Assembly: GCF_004307995.1 (NCBI RefSeq)
Contig: NZ_SIRE01000002.1
Location: 372,001 to 436,000, forward strand
DNA from: Paenibacillus thalictri
GTDB lineage: Bacteria > Bacillota > Bacilli > Paenibacillales > NBRC-103111
DNA: 64,000 nt
Direction: 5' to 3'
Shown: piece by piece, positions 52,483 through 61,773 of the stretch
Layout of the letters: each line of letters begins with the position of its first letter
Position numbering within the stretch: the first letter of the stretch is position 1
Position numbers and translations under genes: made by a program
Notes under the pieces: model-generated
The model's database searches: none
What the model was told of the DNA's origin: nothing
What the model saw: only the letters and a program-made list of their open reading frames with translations

Positions 52483-53736
52483 TTAGATCAACAGATTAAA
52501 CAAATGCGGGTCCTTGTTAATTTCCACATAACGGATGCCTTTGTGGATCATCCGCTCGATCAACGGGCCGTAATCTTCCTTGTTTTTCAGCTCAACGCCG
52601 ACAAGCGCGGGTCCGTTCTCCTTGCTTGTTTTCTTCGTATATTCAAAGCGGGTAATATCGTCGTTTGGCCCCAGCACCTCGTCCAAAAATTCGCGAAGCG
52701 CGCCCGCACGCTGCGGAAACTCTACCGTAAAGTAATGTTTGAGCCCTTCGTAAATGAGCGAGCGCTCCTTGATTTCCTGCATCCGATCGATATCGTTGTT
52801 GCCGCCGCTGATAATGCAGACGACGTTTTTGCCGGCAATTTGCTCCCTGTAGAAGTCCAGCGCCGCAATCGGCAGCGCGCCGGAAGGCTCGGCCACAATG
52901 GCGTTTTCGTTATACAGCTCAAGGATCGTCGTGCATATCTTGCCTTCCGGAACAAGCAGGATATCGTCGACAACCTCGCGGCAAATCTCAAAAGTCAGCT
53001 CCCCGGCGCGTTTGACGGCCGTTCCGTCGGCAAACTTGTCGATTTCGTCGAGCGTAACGACCTGCTCCAGCTCAAACGCCTTTGTCATCGAAGGCGCGCC
53101 CGTTGACTCTACGCCGATGATTTGCGTCGCCGGACTGATACTTTTCACATAAGTGCCGACGCCTGCGGCCAGACCGCCTCCGCCGATGCCCATAAATACG
53201 AAATCGGCTTGCTCCGGCAGCGCATTGAGCAGCTCCATGCCCACTGTTCCTTGCCCGGCGATGATTTTCGGATCGTCAAACGGATGAATGAACTGCATGC
53301 CTTGCTGTTCGCTGATTCTGATCGCTTCCTTCAGCGAATCGTCAAACGTATCGCCGCTTAAAATAACCTCAACAAACGAGCCGCCAAACAACTTCACCTG
53401 AGAAATTTTTTGTCTTGGCGTGGTCGTCGGCATAAAGATTTTCCCTTGAATGCCCAATGTTTTGCAGGAATAAGCGACGCCTTGGGCGTGATTGCCTGCA
53501 CTTGCGCAGACGACGCCCCGCTCTAGCAATTCTTCCGGAAGACTACGGATCAGATTGTACGCACCGCGGATTTTAAAGGAGCGGACGACCTGAAGGTCTT
53601 CCCGTTTCAAATAAACGTTGCAGCCGTAACGATCGGATAATATAAAGTTTTTTTGCAGCGGAGTATAGTTCACGACATCTTTCAGCAGGTGACTGGCCAA
53701 AACGATATCGTCTAATTTGACTTTTGCCGGGCTCAT
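52483..53736 (-). CDS. ilvA: Threonine ammonia-lyase (biosynthetic)
   Basis: PLP enzyme converting threonine to 2-oxobutanoate, first step to isoleucine. Schiff-base Lys in VRSFKIRGAYN (about residue 55), PLP-binding GGGGLAAGV, and SGGNNDIDR near 310. The C-terminal region of about 90 residues (YFTVEFPQRAGALREFLDEVLGP) is a single ACT-like regulatory domain, as in B. subtilis IlvA. SD TGGAGGT. Not in an ilv operon; its upstream region carries a 26-bp palindrome overlapping the promoter. Confidence 0.95.
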   Translation of the reverse strand: MSPAKVKLDDIVLASHLLKDVVNYTPLQKNFILSDRYGCNVYLKREDLQVVRSFKIRGAYNLIRSLPEELLERGVVCASAGNHAQGVAYSCKTLGIQGKIFMPTTTPRQKISQVKLFGGSFVEVILSGDTFDDSLKEAIRISEQQGMQFIHPFDDPKIIAGQGTVGMELLNALPEQADFVFMGIGGGGLAAGVGTYVKSISPATQIIGVESTGAPSMTKAFELEQVVTLDEIDKFADGTAVKRAGELTFEICREVVDDILLVPEGKICTTILELYNENAIVAEPSGALPIAALDFYREQIAGKNVVCIISGGNNDIDRMQEIKERSLIYEGLKHYFTVEFPQRAGALREFLDEVLGPNDDITRFEYTKKTSKENGPALVGVELKNKEDYGPLIERMIHKGIRYVEINKDPHLFNLLI

Positions 53737-53761
53737 AAGTGACCTCCATCATGTCCGAAAA

Positions 53762-53787
53762 TGTGTATAATAGATCTATTATACACA
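53762..53787. promoter_or_regulatory. 26-bp perfect palindrome with embedded TATAAT upstream of ilvA
   Basis: All 26 bases are self-complementary (TGTGTATAATAGA plus its mirror), 25 bp before the ilvA start codon. TATAAT is present on both strands, so a dimer bound here would cover the -10 of ilvA. The regulator is unknown. The 53788-53965 remainder of the gap shows nothing I recognise. Confidence 0.75.
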
Positions 53788-53965
53788 GCCGCCCGCGAAC
53801 ATCAACCTTTTTTTGCTGCATAAGCGGGATACGGCTTGCACGGCGGTCCATACGAGGAGCGAAGCAGATAACTGCTACTAGCCGCGCAATTTCCCCACAC
53901 GAGGTACGGGAGTGGCTCCAACCTCTACGCTCGCTTTCGATCTTCGGCAATCCCAGCCTTTATTG

Positions 53966-54712
53966 CTACTGTTTCGTAACCGAAGTTAGCGACGAATACA
54001 GCAGTGAAGTAAAATTCGTGCCGATATAATTCGCGCCCCATGCGCGGTAACGGTCCAATCCGGCGCGGTCGGCGGCAAGAATGCCGACGGGAACGCCATG
54101 CCGGCGCCCCGCTTCCAGCACCTTGTTTTTCATCGCTTCAAGCTCCGGGTGATCGGGATTGTCCGCATGCCCCGCGCTTACCGACAAGTCGGTCGGGCCG
54201 ATAAAAGCGAGGTCAATGCCGCTCTCCATAATCTCATCGACATGCTCCACCGCTTGCGGCGTTTCGATATGCACACAAACCAGCACATCGTCATTGCTCT
54301 GGTTCAAATACGAAGGTCCTTTATTCATGCCGTACGAGGCGGCGCGAACCGAATAAGCCACCCCTCGCGTACCCAGCGGCGGGAATTTGGCCGCCTGTAC
54401 GACTGCTCTTGCTTCCGCGCCGGTATTGATCTGCGGCACGTGAATGCCTCTGGCTCCCCGGTCCAGCGCTTTCAAAATCTCGCTGGGCAGCGCGTTGACG
54501 ATACGAACGATCGGAGTCGTTCCGGCCACCTCACAGGCTCGGATCATATTCTCGACCTCGCCCCAGCTGAACGAGCCGTGCTCGTTATCGATCACCGCAA
54601 AATCGAACCCCGCGTGTCCGATCATCTCCGCCAGCGACGGAGAATATATTCCGATAAAACAACCTAACGCTGTTTTACCTTCCTTCATTATTTCTTTTAT
54701 GTTGTTGGACAT
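53966..54712 (-). CDS. HpcH/HpaI aldolase family protein
   Basis: Class II metal-dependent aldolase cleaving 2-keto-3-deoxy sugar acids or related hydroxy-keto acids to pyruvate plus an aldehyde. Marks: IDNEHGSF, GARGIHVPQINT, VCVHIETPQAVEHVDEI (metal Glu), IDLAFIGPTDLS (metal Asp); 248 residues. A longer frame exists upstream, but AAAGGAGG sits 8 nt before this ATG. A TATGAT -10-like hexamer at 54737-54742 suggests its own promoter. Fits the uronate theme with uxuA and kduI; the precise substrate is not determined by sequence. Confidence 0.88.
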   Translation of the reverse strand: MSNNIKEIMKEGKTALGCFIGIYSPSLAEMIGHAGFDFAVIDNEHGSFSWGEVENMIRACEVAGTTPIVRIVNALPSEILKALDRGARGIHVPQINTGAEARAVVQAAKFPPLGTRGVAYSVRAASYGMNKGPSYLNQSNDDVLVCVHIETPQAVEHVDEIMESGIDLAFIGPTDLSVSAGHADNPDHPELEAMKNKVLEAGRRHGVPVGILAADRAGLDRYRAWGANYIGTNFTSLLYSSLTSVTKQ

Positions 54713-54890
54713 GTTTTTTTCCTCCTTTCTCCAAAAATCATACCATATTTCTCCTAGGTTTAGCTTCCTGATTTGTACGCTGGGCAAAAATGACACTCCG
54801 CCTCCTGGAAGCATCCACTATCACATGCGGACAGCGAATTGACTAAACGTTATGAAATCGGCGATGAATTTGTAAGACTGCTTATTCACT

Positions 54891-56153
54891 TTATCCGTTA
54901 ATCTTCTCCGTCATCCAGCGCTCCACCAATTCCTTAGCCCATTCGGGAGAAGCTCCGGCTTCACCTGATGCAGCACGCTTCAGCCCGTTCAGAAACAGCT
55001 CGTTGTGCGCGGAGGTGAAGAACATATTGTACAGCCGGGCTGCTCCTGCAGGTGTATCTTGTGCTATCATGTCCAGATCACTCTGCAGCCTCGCGACCAT
55101 TCCTTGTACACCAACGCGGTCAACAAACGCATCCCACGCCATCTTCACTGCTTTCGGTTCCGTCAGCAGCCGGGAAATATGCTGTAGTTGGCTGAGCAAA
55201 TATTCCTTATCTTTACCTGCAAGCAAAGAAAGACCTTCCCTGCCGATTGTGTAAGGCGACAACTCCAGCTTAACCAACCTGTCACCGGCAAAATCAAGAT
55301 GGACGAGATAGCCGACATGCCTATAGTAAAGATCATTTTCTTGCCAGAAAACGAAATTACCCTGACTGTAAACAATCGGAACTCCATGATGGAATTCCAT
55401 ACCTTGCGGTACATGAGGATGGTGCGCGATGACCGCCGATGCTCCTGCCTCGGCAGCCTTGCGCAAGCCTTCAACCACATACACCGGAGGCATAGGCGTG
55501 TACTCCCTCCCACCATGATAGACGGCAAGCACGATCTCCGCCTGCTGCTTCGCTTCGTGAATGCGAAGTGCTGCTGTATGCGGATCAAAGCCATGCGCTC
55601 CCGGCGAGCCGTTAACGGAACGGCATGCTTCCCCTTCGGCAAAGTTGACGACAGCCAGCTTCACGGCTCCCGCCTGCAGCAGCAGCGGTTTAGCCGCCTC
55701 TTCACCGTTCATTCCCGCTCCGACCGTATGTAGGCCTGCTTTATGCAGCACATCAATCGTATGCCGGAGTCCCTCCGGGCCGTAATCGCACGTGTGATTA
55801 TTAGCCAGACAAGCAACATGAAAGGGTGCTTCCACCAAACCCTGAACGGCTCGCTCATCCCCTCTCAGGCAAGGCCCGTCCTTCAAGATCGGCTGCCCGT
55901 GATCGCCAAGAACCGCTTCCACATTTACGATATTCAAATCGCTTTCTCTGAACAATGGAAGCAAATCCCCAAAAATATCCAACGGCCGTTCGACCATTAT
56001 CGCTTCGTGCCCGCGGAGCGGTGCCCAATCCGATGCCACGGTAATCCGGTAATGATGTTTTCCGCCAGCGGAGCCGGCTTCTGCGGCTTCGTCAGCTTCC
56101 GTCCGTAAATGACCGCCTTCCGTCCATACCGCCTCATTCCAGCTTCCTTTCAT
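54891..56153 (-). CDS. CapA-family metallophosphatase-fold protein
   Basis: Relative of CapA/PgsA of poly-gamma-glutamate synthesis. Family marks: ESDLNIVNVEAVLGD (metal Asp/Asn/Glu), LANNHTCDYGPEGL (NH motif), AVYHGGREYTPMPP and HHPHVPQGMEFHHGVPIVYSQGNF. 420 residues. Unlike CapA proper there is no N-terminal membrane anchor, so it is predicted cytoplasmic. It follows an alpha/beta hydrolase gene by four bases within a sugar transporter operon, pointing to hydrolysis of a phosphate- or carbohydrate-linked compound rather than capsule assembly (inference). Confidence 0.82.
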   Translation of the reverse strand: MKGSWNEAVWTEGGHLRTEADEAAEAGSAGGKHHYRITVASDWAPLRGHEAIMVERPLDIFGDLLPLFRESDLNIVNVEAVLGDHGQPILKDGPCLRGDERAVQGLVEAPFHVACLANNHTCDYGPEGLRHTIDVLHKAGLHTVGAGMNGEEAAKPLLLQAGAVKLAVVNFAEGEACRSVNGSPGAHGFDPHTAALRIHEAKQQAEIVLAVYHGGREYTPMPPVYVVEGLRKAAEAGASAVIAHHPHVPQGMEFHHGVPIVYSQGNFVFWQENDLYYRHVGYLVHLDFAGDRLVKLELSPYTIGREGLSLLAGKDKEYLLSQLQHISRLLTEPKAVKMAWDAFVDRVGVQGMVARLQSDLDMIAQDTPAGAARLYNMFFTSAHNELFLNGLKRAASGEAGASPEWAKELVERWMTEKING

Positions 56154-56157
56154 ACAG

Positions 56158-57216
56158 CTATCTCTCCTTTAAACTTGTCATATGCTTACGGATAAACGGC
56201 CATACCGGCGCTTTATAGTAGCGGTGACCGCCGTTACCTTCATAAAATTCACAATGTTGAGGATGACCCATATGGGTATATACGGATTGTATATGCCTGA
56301 ACGATTCTCTGGCTCCGGCAATAGGAAAGATTGGATCATCGGTGCCGTTGACAGCCAGAAAAGGCCGCGGAGCAATCAATCCGGCGACGTCATACATTTC
56401 ACCTAGTTCCAGCATTCCCGGTATGTAATTGCACATGCAGTGGTATCTCGATAAGATGGATTCCTCAAACGTATTTAAATAAGAGCCCGGTACACAAATG
56501 GAGATACGTTCATCCATCGCCGCAGCAAACAACGATACGGTTCCGCCTCCGGAGTTGCCTGTAATTGCAATTCGGGACGAATCTATTTCCTCCCGGGTAG
56601 CCGCATAATCAATCAACCGACCGATATCGTGCACACGCTCTCCAATGATCGTCCGACCAAACATGTAGGCAAGCTTCTGAAGCTCCGTGCAGGAATTGTT
56701 TTCACCCTTATCATATTCCTCAACCCGGGACATCTCCCAAAACCCGCGCACATCCATAGCGATCACCGCATAACCTTCACGAACGCCTTGCACGGCAATG
56801 TCGCGTTCTCCCGACAGGCTTTCCTCCTCCTCTTGCTCATCCTCAAAGTTACCGGCATAAACCTCCTTACCGCGGCGGCCGTGACCGTGCGGAGTCAGTA
56901 CCAGAGGAAATGGAGCTTCCCCTTCCTTCGGCAGCAATAAATAGAAAGCAATTTCGATCCCCGGCTCGGTTGTGACATACAGCTTTTCGCGGGTATAGTC
57001 AGGAAACTCGCATACACCTTCCGACCGGGCGGACAAAGAAAGCCCGTCCGTTAAGGCGGTTATCCGCTCTACACCTGTCAATTCACGCAACCGCTTTCGG
57101 AAGCCGGTCTGCCACTCCTGCCAATTTCCTTCATGCAGTTGTTTGTCTGCCGCAAATGCCCGGTCCGCCCTATCAAGCATGTTATTCAAATATTGCTTCG
57201 TATTAAATTGAATCAT
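56158..57216 (-). CDS. Alpha/beta hydrolase of the acetyl-xylan-esterase/dienelactone-hydrolase type
   Basis: 352-residue serine hydrolase without signal peptide. Marks: LTPHGHGRRGKE (oxyanion region), VIAMDVRGFWEMS, nucleophile AITGNSGGGTVSLFAAA, Asp in NGTDDPIFP and His in GNGGHRY. The long N-terminal part before the core resembles acetyl xylan esterases and related glucuronoyl or acyl esterases. Tightly packed after the permease gene and before the CapA-like gene, so it probably trims imported acylated sugars (inference). SD GGAGG. Confidence 0.82.
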   Translation of the reverse strand: MIQFNTKQYLNNMLDRADRAFAADKQLHEGNWQEWQTGFRKRLRELTGVERITALTDGLSLSARSEGVCEFPDYTREKLYVTTEPGIEIAFYLLLPKEGEAPFPLVLTPHGHGRRGKEVYAGNFEDEQEEEESLSGERDIAVQGVREGYAVIAMDVRGFWEMSRVEEYDKGENNSCTELQKLAYMFGRTIIGERVHDIGRLIDYAATREEIDSSRIAITGNSGGGTVSLFAAAMDERISICVPGSYLNTFEESILSRYHCMCNYIPGMLELGEMYDVAGLIAPRPFLAVNGTDDPIFPIAGARESFRHIQSVYTHMGHPQHCEFYEGNGGHRYYKAPVWPFIRKHMTSLKER

Positions 57217-57295
57217 CTTCCATCCTCCGCACTTAAACTAAATTTGTCACCTTAATCACATTATATTACCTTAATTTTACAGATTCGCATCTTTC

Positions 57296-58147
57296 TTACC
57301 CCTTCAAGCCCGTCGTGCTAATCCCTTCCACAATATATTTCTGAAATGCAAGGAATACTGCAAATACCGGGACCAATGACAAAATGGACATCGCGAACAT
57401 GGCGCCCCAGTCCGTTTTTTGCTGCGGGTCGGCAAAAAACTTCAAAGCCAGCGATACCGGATAAAGACGCGGCCGATTTAAATAAATTAACGGGCCAAAG
57501 AAATCGTCCCATACCCAGTAAAACTTAAATATCGTTGCCGAAATGACAGCAGGCGTAACAAGAGGGACAATGATACGGTAAAAAATCGCATATCTCCCGC
57601 AGCCGTCGATTTTGGCGGATTCATCAAGCTCATTCGGGAGCCCCCGCACAAATTGCATGATCATAAATATTAAAAACGGCAGACCAAATAAGGAAGGGAC
57701 AATGAGCGGAAGAAAGGTATTTACCCAGCCGATTTTTTGAAAAAAGATGTACTGCGGTATAATCAGCACTTGACCAGGCAGCATCATGGTGATGAGCATG
57801 CACACAAATAGAAATCTGGAGCCTGCAAACCGGATGCGGCCGAATCCGTAAGCTACCAGGGTGGAGGAAATGACGCAGCCGACCGTTGCGCAAACCGTAA
57901 TAATCAACGAATTCAGGAAATAGGTTGAAAACTTGATGCCGCCGAAGCCTTGCCAGCCGGTTACATAATTTTCAAATTTAATAAAACTCGGGGTCAGCTG
58001 GTGCGCATGAGTAAATATTTCCGAGTTATCCTTCAACGAGCTGGATAAAAGCCACAGCAGCGGATAGAGCATTAAAAATGCAGTAATCCAAACAAACAGA
58101 TGATAAACGACAGCCCGAATAGCAGCCGGACGGTTCAGCATTCCCAT
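57296..58147 (-). CDS. CUT1-type ABC permease (MalG-like)
   Basis: 283-residue permease with six helices; EAA loop LPNELDESAKIDGCGRYAIFYRIIVPLVTPA at about 175-205, start region VYHLFVWITAFLMLYPLLWLLSSSLKDNSEIF. SD AAAGGAG precedes ATG, two bases after the stop of the partner permease, so translation is coupled. Confidence 0.93.
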   Translation of the reverse strand: MGMLNRPAAIRAVVYHLFVWITAFLMLYPLLWLLSSSLKDNSEIFTHAHQLTPSFIKFENYVTGWQGFGGIKFSTYFLNSLIITVCATVGCVISSTLVAYGFGRIRFAGSRFLFVCMLITMMLPGQVLIIPQYIFFQKIGWVNTFLPLIVPSLFGLPFLIFMIMQFVRGLPNELDESAKIDGCGRYAIFYRIIVPLVTPAVISATIFKFYWVWDDFFGPLIYLNRPRLYPVSLALKFFADPQQKTDWGAMFAMSILSLVPVFAVFLAFQKYIVEGISTTGLKG

Positions 58148-58149
58148 CG

Positions 58150-59058
58150 CTATTCTCCTTTCGATTCGTAATGCACCCAGCCTGCAGATGATTTAAATAC
58201 GATCGCTGTGAAGAAAGCGATAATGAGCAGCAGTACCCAGGCCATAGCCGAACCAAAACCCATATCAAAGCTGGTAAATGATTTTTCGTATAAATAGAGC
58301 GCATAGAATAAGGTGGAGTCCATCGGCCCTCCGCCGGTCACAATCAGTCCTTCGGTAAACACCTTAAAGCCGCTAATGATCTGCATAATCAAATTGAAAA
58401 AGATAACAGGAGTAAGCAGCGGCAGCGTTATACGAAATAAACGCTGGAACCAGTTGGACCCGTCAATAATAGCGGCCTCATATAAGCCCGTTGGTATTTG
58501 TTTCAGTCCGGCAAGAAAAATCAACATCGATGAACCGAATTGCCAGACGCCAAGCAAGACCAGCGTCCATAAAGATGTTGACGGGTTCATCACCCACGAT
58601 TGCTTCTCCCCGACCGCTCCAAACACGGCCAAAAACGAATTAAGCGCTCCCTCCAGGCCAAACAATTGCCGCCACATGATTGCTACTGCTACACTTCCGC
58701 CCATAATGGTCGGAAGATAATACAGCGACCGGTACAATCCCATCATTTTGAATTTGGCATTTAACAGTAATGCGATACTTAATGCAAAAGCTAGCTTCAG
58801 CGGTATTGCCGTAAATACATATATAAACGTGACCTTAATCGATTTCCAGAACCTGTCGTCATGAAGCATAGCTTTGTAGTTATCGATACCGATCCATACA
58901 GGCGGTGATAATACATCATATTTGGTGAACGATAGATACAATGAGGCGCAGAGCGGCAGCATTGTAAATCCTGCAAACCCGATCAGCCACGGCAAAACAA
59001 ATAGATAGCCGGCTGTATGATCAGATCTCAGAACGTTCCCGATACGTTCTATTTTCAT
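58150..59058 (-). CDS. CUT1-type ABC permease (MalF-like)
   Basis: 302-residue permease. Marks: AGYLFVLPWLIGFAGFTMLPL, YYLPTIMGGSVAVAIMWRQLFG and EAA loop IPTGLYEAAIIDGSNWFQRLFRITLPLLTP. A GTG at 59067 is in frame, but AAGGTGA is better spaced for ATG 59058. Between the binding-protein gene and the second permease gene. Confidence 0.93.
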   Translation of the reverse strand: MKIERIGNVLRSDHTAGYLFVLPWLIGFAGFTMLPLCASLYLSFTKYDVLSPPVWIGIDNYKAMLHDDRFWKSIKVTFIYVFTAIPLKLAFALSIALLLNAKFKMMGLYRSLYYLPTIMGGSVAVAIMWRQLFGLEGALNSFLAVFGAVGEKQSWVMNPSTSLWTLVLLGVWQFGSSMLIFLAGLKQIPTGLYEAAIIDGSNWFQRLFRITLPLLTPVIFFNLIMQIISGFKVFTEGLIVTGGGPMDSTLFYALYLYEKSFTSFDMGFGSAMAWVLLLIIAFFTAIVFKSSAGWVHYESKGE

Positions 59059-59112
59059 AAACTCCACTCACCTTTTCGTACCATTTCAAGACTACCGCAC
59101 CCGTCTGCCCGT

Positions 59113-60498
59113 TTATTTTTTGTTTTTGGCTAAAATTTCATTGGCTTGCTTTCTGAATTTGGCAGCTGCATCCTTGGTTGACGATTTCTCAAAATAGATT
59201 TCGCCCGTTGCAATTTCAAGCAGCTTGGAAACCTCTCCGCTGTTGCCGGGTGCAGGGGGATCGATAGCTGCCGCGTATTTTTCAACGGTTTTTAAGTAGG
59301 CAGCCGTTTTCTTCTGTACCTCGTCAAAGCCCGGCGACATAGCATCCAGCACCTTCGGAATATAAGGAAACCCCAGTGTCGCATTTAACGCTTTATTCGC
59401 TTCGATATCATTCATCCAGAAGTCGATAAATTGGGCTGCTGCATCCACCTGCTTAGAGGATTTGGAAATAGACATAAACTGCGACGGTTTTAAATACATC
59501 CCTTTACCGTTGCCTGACCCGGGAACTAAAGCCATTTGCAGTTTTTTCTTGGACAAGGTTTCCCGTACTAATAAGTTGTTGCTCCATGATTGGTTATCCA
59601 TCACCGTCTTTCCTTTGGCGAAAGGGGTGTCTTCCGCCGCTTTGGCCTCCAGCTCTTCAGCGATTGGTGAAAGCGCTTTAGCTTTTTGCAGCCTTAACAC
59701 CATATCGTAGAAATCGGTGAACAGCTTATCGTCGTCATAACCAAGCGCAGTACCGTCTTTGTTAAAGAAGGAAGCACCGTTTTGACGCAAATAGATTTGG
59801 AACACATTACTGCCTAGATGCATATCACCGTAAATATTCAGCTTGTCTTTTAATTGCAGCACCGTTTGCTCATACTGCTGCCAGGTCCAATTATCCGTCG
59901 GCAGCGGCACGCCGGCCTTGGCGAATGCTTCCGGATCATATAAAGAGACAAATGCGTTATTTCCGATGTTGATACCGTACAGCTTGCCGTTCACCATTCC
60001 GCCCTCAAGATGCTTCTTGTCAACACCCTCCAGATTAATCTTGCCTTGCTTCACAAGATCGTCCAAACCAAACATCAGATCCTTATTAACATACTGAGCC
60101 AAATACGCGTAATCTTGTCTGACCACATCCGGCATACTGTTGCCTGCCGCTTGAACGCTTAGTTTCTCAAAATAGTTGGCAAACGGCGAGTACTCCGATT
60201 CGATTTTGATGTTCGGGTACTTTTTCTCAAATAATGCAATCACTTTATTGGTCACATCTACCGTTGCTTGGGCGCCTGCGAAATACCCCACGCGTAATGT
60301 GATCTTCTCTTCGTTTTTCTTCTCTTCCGGTTTGGCCGGTTGCCCCCCTGTTCCTCCCGCCCCGCCTGAACTCGCTGTATTGCCCGTACTTCCTGTACTT
60401 CCCGCACTGCCAGTGCCGCCGCCTGTTCCTCCGCATGCCGCCAGCAACAATGCGGATACAGCCAGCAATGCCATACCATGGACCCATCGCTTTTTCAT
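59113..60498 (-). CDS. CUT1-type ABC substrate-binding lipoprotein
   Basis: 461-residue lipoprotein with lipobox LAAC at about residues 18-21, then a Gly/Thr/Ser-rich linker with repeated TGSTG units, and the family 1 binding domain: ITLRVGYFAGAQATVDVTNKVIALFEKKYPNIKIESEY. MPDVVRQDYAYLAQYV and ADNWTWQQYEQT-like TDNWTWQQYEQTV are typical. First gene after the YesMN pair; a short motif shared with the kinase promoter lies upstream. No ATPase gene nearby. Confidence 0.92.
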   Translation of the reverse strand: MKKRWVHGMALLAVSALLLAACGGTGGGTGSAGSTGSTGNTASSGGAGGTGGQPAKPEEKKNEEKITLRVGYFAGAQATVDVTNKVIALFEKKYPNIKIESEYSPFANYFEKLSVQAAGNSMPDVVRQDYAYLAQYVNKDLMFGLDDLVKQGKINLEGVDKKHLEGGMVNGKLYGINIGNNAFVSLYDPEAFAKAGVPLPTDNWTWQQYEQTVLQLKDKLNIYGDMHLGSNVFQIYLRQNGASFFNKDGTALGYDDDKLFTDFYDMVLRLQKAKALSPIAEELEAKAAEDTPFAKGKTVMDNQSWSNNLLVRETLSKKKLQMALVPGSGNGKGMYLKPSQFMSISKSSKQVDAAAQFIDFWMNDIEANKALNATLGFPYIPKVLDAMSPGFDEVQKKTAAYLKTVEKYAAAIDPPAPGNSGEVSKLLEIATGEIYFEKSSTKDAAAKFRKQANEILAKNKK

Positions 60499-60570
60499 TG
60501 TTGTTACACATCCTTTGCATTAAATTAGAAATTAAGTTCAACTTCATTCTAAAGCGTACCCCTTATAAAA

Positions 60571-60586
60571 ATAATAAACATATCCG
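60571..60586 (-). promoter_or_regulatory. Candidate YesN-type regulator site upstream of the binding-protein gene
   Basis: Plus-strand ATAATAAACATATCCG shares the 10-mer AACATATCCG and 14 of 16 bases with the site at 63554-63570 upstream of the kinase gene. It lies about 75 bp before the binding-protein start. Confidence 0.5.
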
Positions 60587-60603
60587 GTTTACTCTTGTCA
60601 TAT

Positions 60604-61773
60604 TCAGTGAATCCGGTTGAGTCCGGAAAGTTTGTATTCCTTTGGTGTAAGGCCGGTAAATTGTTTAAACACTTTACTGAAATATTGGGCATTTTCTCCA
60701 AAACCCGTTTTCGCCGCAACTTCATAGATAGCCGCTTCCCGGTCGCAGTTGATCCATTCCTTTGCTTTATCCACACGTATTTTCATTAAGTAATTGGAGA
60801 AATTTTCATTTGTTTCCTTCTTGAACAGCTTACCCAAATAATCCGCGTTCATAAAAAACACTTCCGTTGCCAGCCAGTGCAGATTAAGCCGCTCCTCATG
60901 CAGATGCAGCCGGACATATTGGATCATCCGGTTCACAAGCGTGCCGTATTGCGGGAAATCGATAACGATACGGAGCGCTTGATTATACATAGAAGGGATC
61001 CCTTCCACCGGGCCCTCTTCACTGATGACACAAATAAGCCCGTTTTTATAATATTTGATATACGTTTCCCGAATTAAAATGACAGTCGAACGGATTGCTA
61101 TCAGGTCATCGTCCCGGATAAGCACAAGAAATGTATCACCAACCAAGGCGGTGGATAAAATCCCCTCTTTGCCGAGCAAATCTTCAGTAATATTAGTTAA
61201 TGCGAAAATATCGGTATAGCTGAATTTTTGTTCAAACTGAAAAATAACCAGCCTGACGTTTCGCCCGCCAAGGTTTAACATTCGCTTGAACTGGTCCCAA
61301 TCTTGCTGCGTATAGAAGCGGCTGAGCACACCGTCGCGCAGAAACTGCTCCTTCACCTTGGGAATCGCTTGCATATAAAACTTCTCTTTGCTGTGCCGCT
61401 CGTCCAATTCAGCCATAACCTTAAGCAATACACCGGTTATCTCCTCTTTATTGCACGGCTTTAACAAGTAATGGCGGACTCCGTACTCCATAGCCTTGTG
61501 GGCGAACTCAAATTCGCCATATCCCGACAATACAATAAACCTGAGTTCTGAGTGCCTCGTTTGCACGTCTTGAATGAGCTCCAACCCGTTGCGGCCCGGC
61601 ATCTTAATATCGGTAATCACGATATCCGGCGATAATTCGGCAATCTGCTGCAGCGCGTCTTCCGCATTGGCAGCGGCACCCGTAAATTCAAGCCCAAGAG
61701 ATGACCAATCTATCGAACGGGCAATACCGTCGCGAATAATCCGTTCGTCGTCAACCAGCAGCACTTTGTACAT
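60604..61773 (-). CDS. YesN-type response regulator (REC plus AraC)
   Basis: 389-residue regulator. Receiver domain residues 1-120 with VDDE acid pocket, phospho-acceptor Asp55 in DIVITDIKMPG and the conserved Lys in YLLKPCNK. A middle region of about 140 residues follows, then the AraC DNA-binding domain (about 285-385: LHWLATEVFFMNADYLGKLFKKETNENFSNYL and AIYEVAAKTGFGENAQYFSKVFKQFTG). The gene start overlaps the end of the kinase gene by 23 bp, so they are co-translated. Likely activates the CUT1 operon downstream. Confidence 0.95.
   Translation of the reverse strand: MYKVLLVDDERIIRDGIARSIDWSSLGLEFTGAAANAEDALQQIAELSPDIVITDIKMPGRNGLELIQDVQTRHSELRFIVLSGYGEFEFAHKAMEYGVRHYLLKPCNKEEITGVLLKVMAELDERHSKEKFYMQAIPKVKEQFLRDGVLSRFYTQQDWDQFKRMLNLGGRNVRLVIFQFEQKFSYTDIFALTNITEDLLGKEGILSTALVGDTFLVLIRDDDLIAIRSTVILIRETYIKYYKNGLICVISEEGPVEGIPSMYNQALRIVIDFPQYGTLVNRMIQYVRLHLHEERLNLHWLATEVFFMNADYLGKLFKKETNENFSNYLMKIRVDKAKEWINCDREAAIYEVAAKTGFGENAQYFSKVFKQFTGLTPKEYKLSGLNRIH

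Noticed and set aside
53739..54029. 96-codon plus-strand frame between ilvA and the aldolase gene
   Set aside because: No SD or recognisable domain, and it overlaps the 3' end of the aldolase gene antisense.
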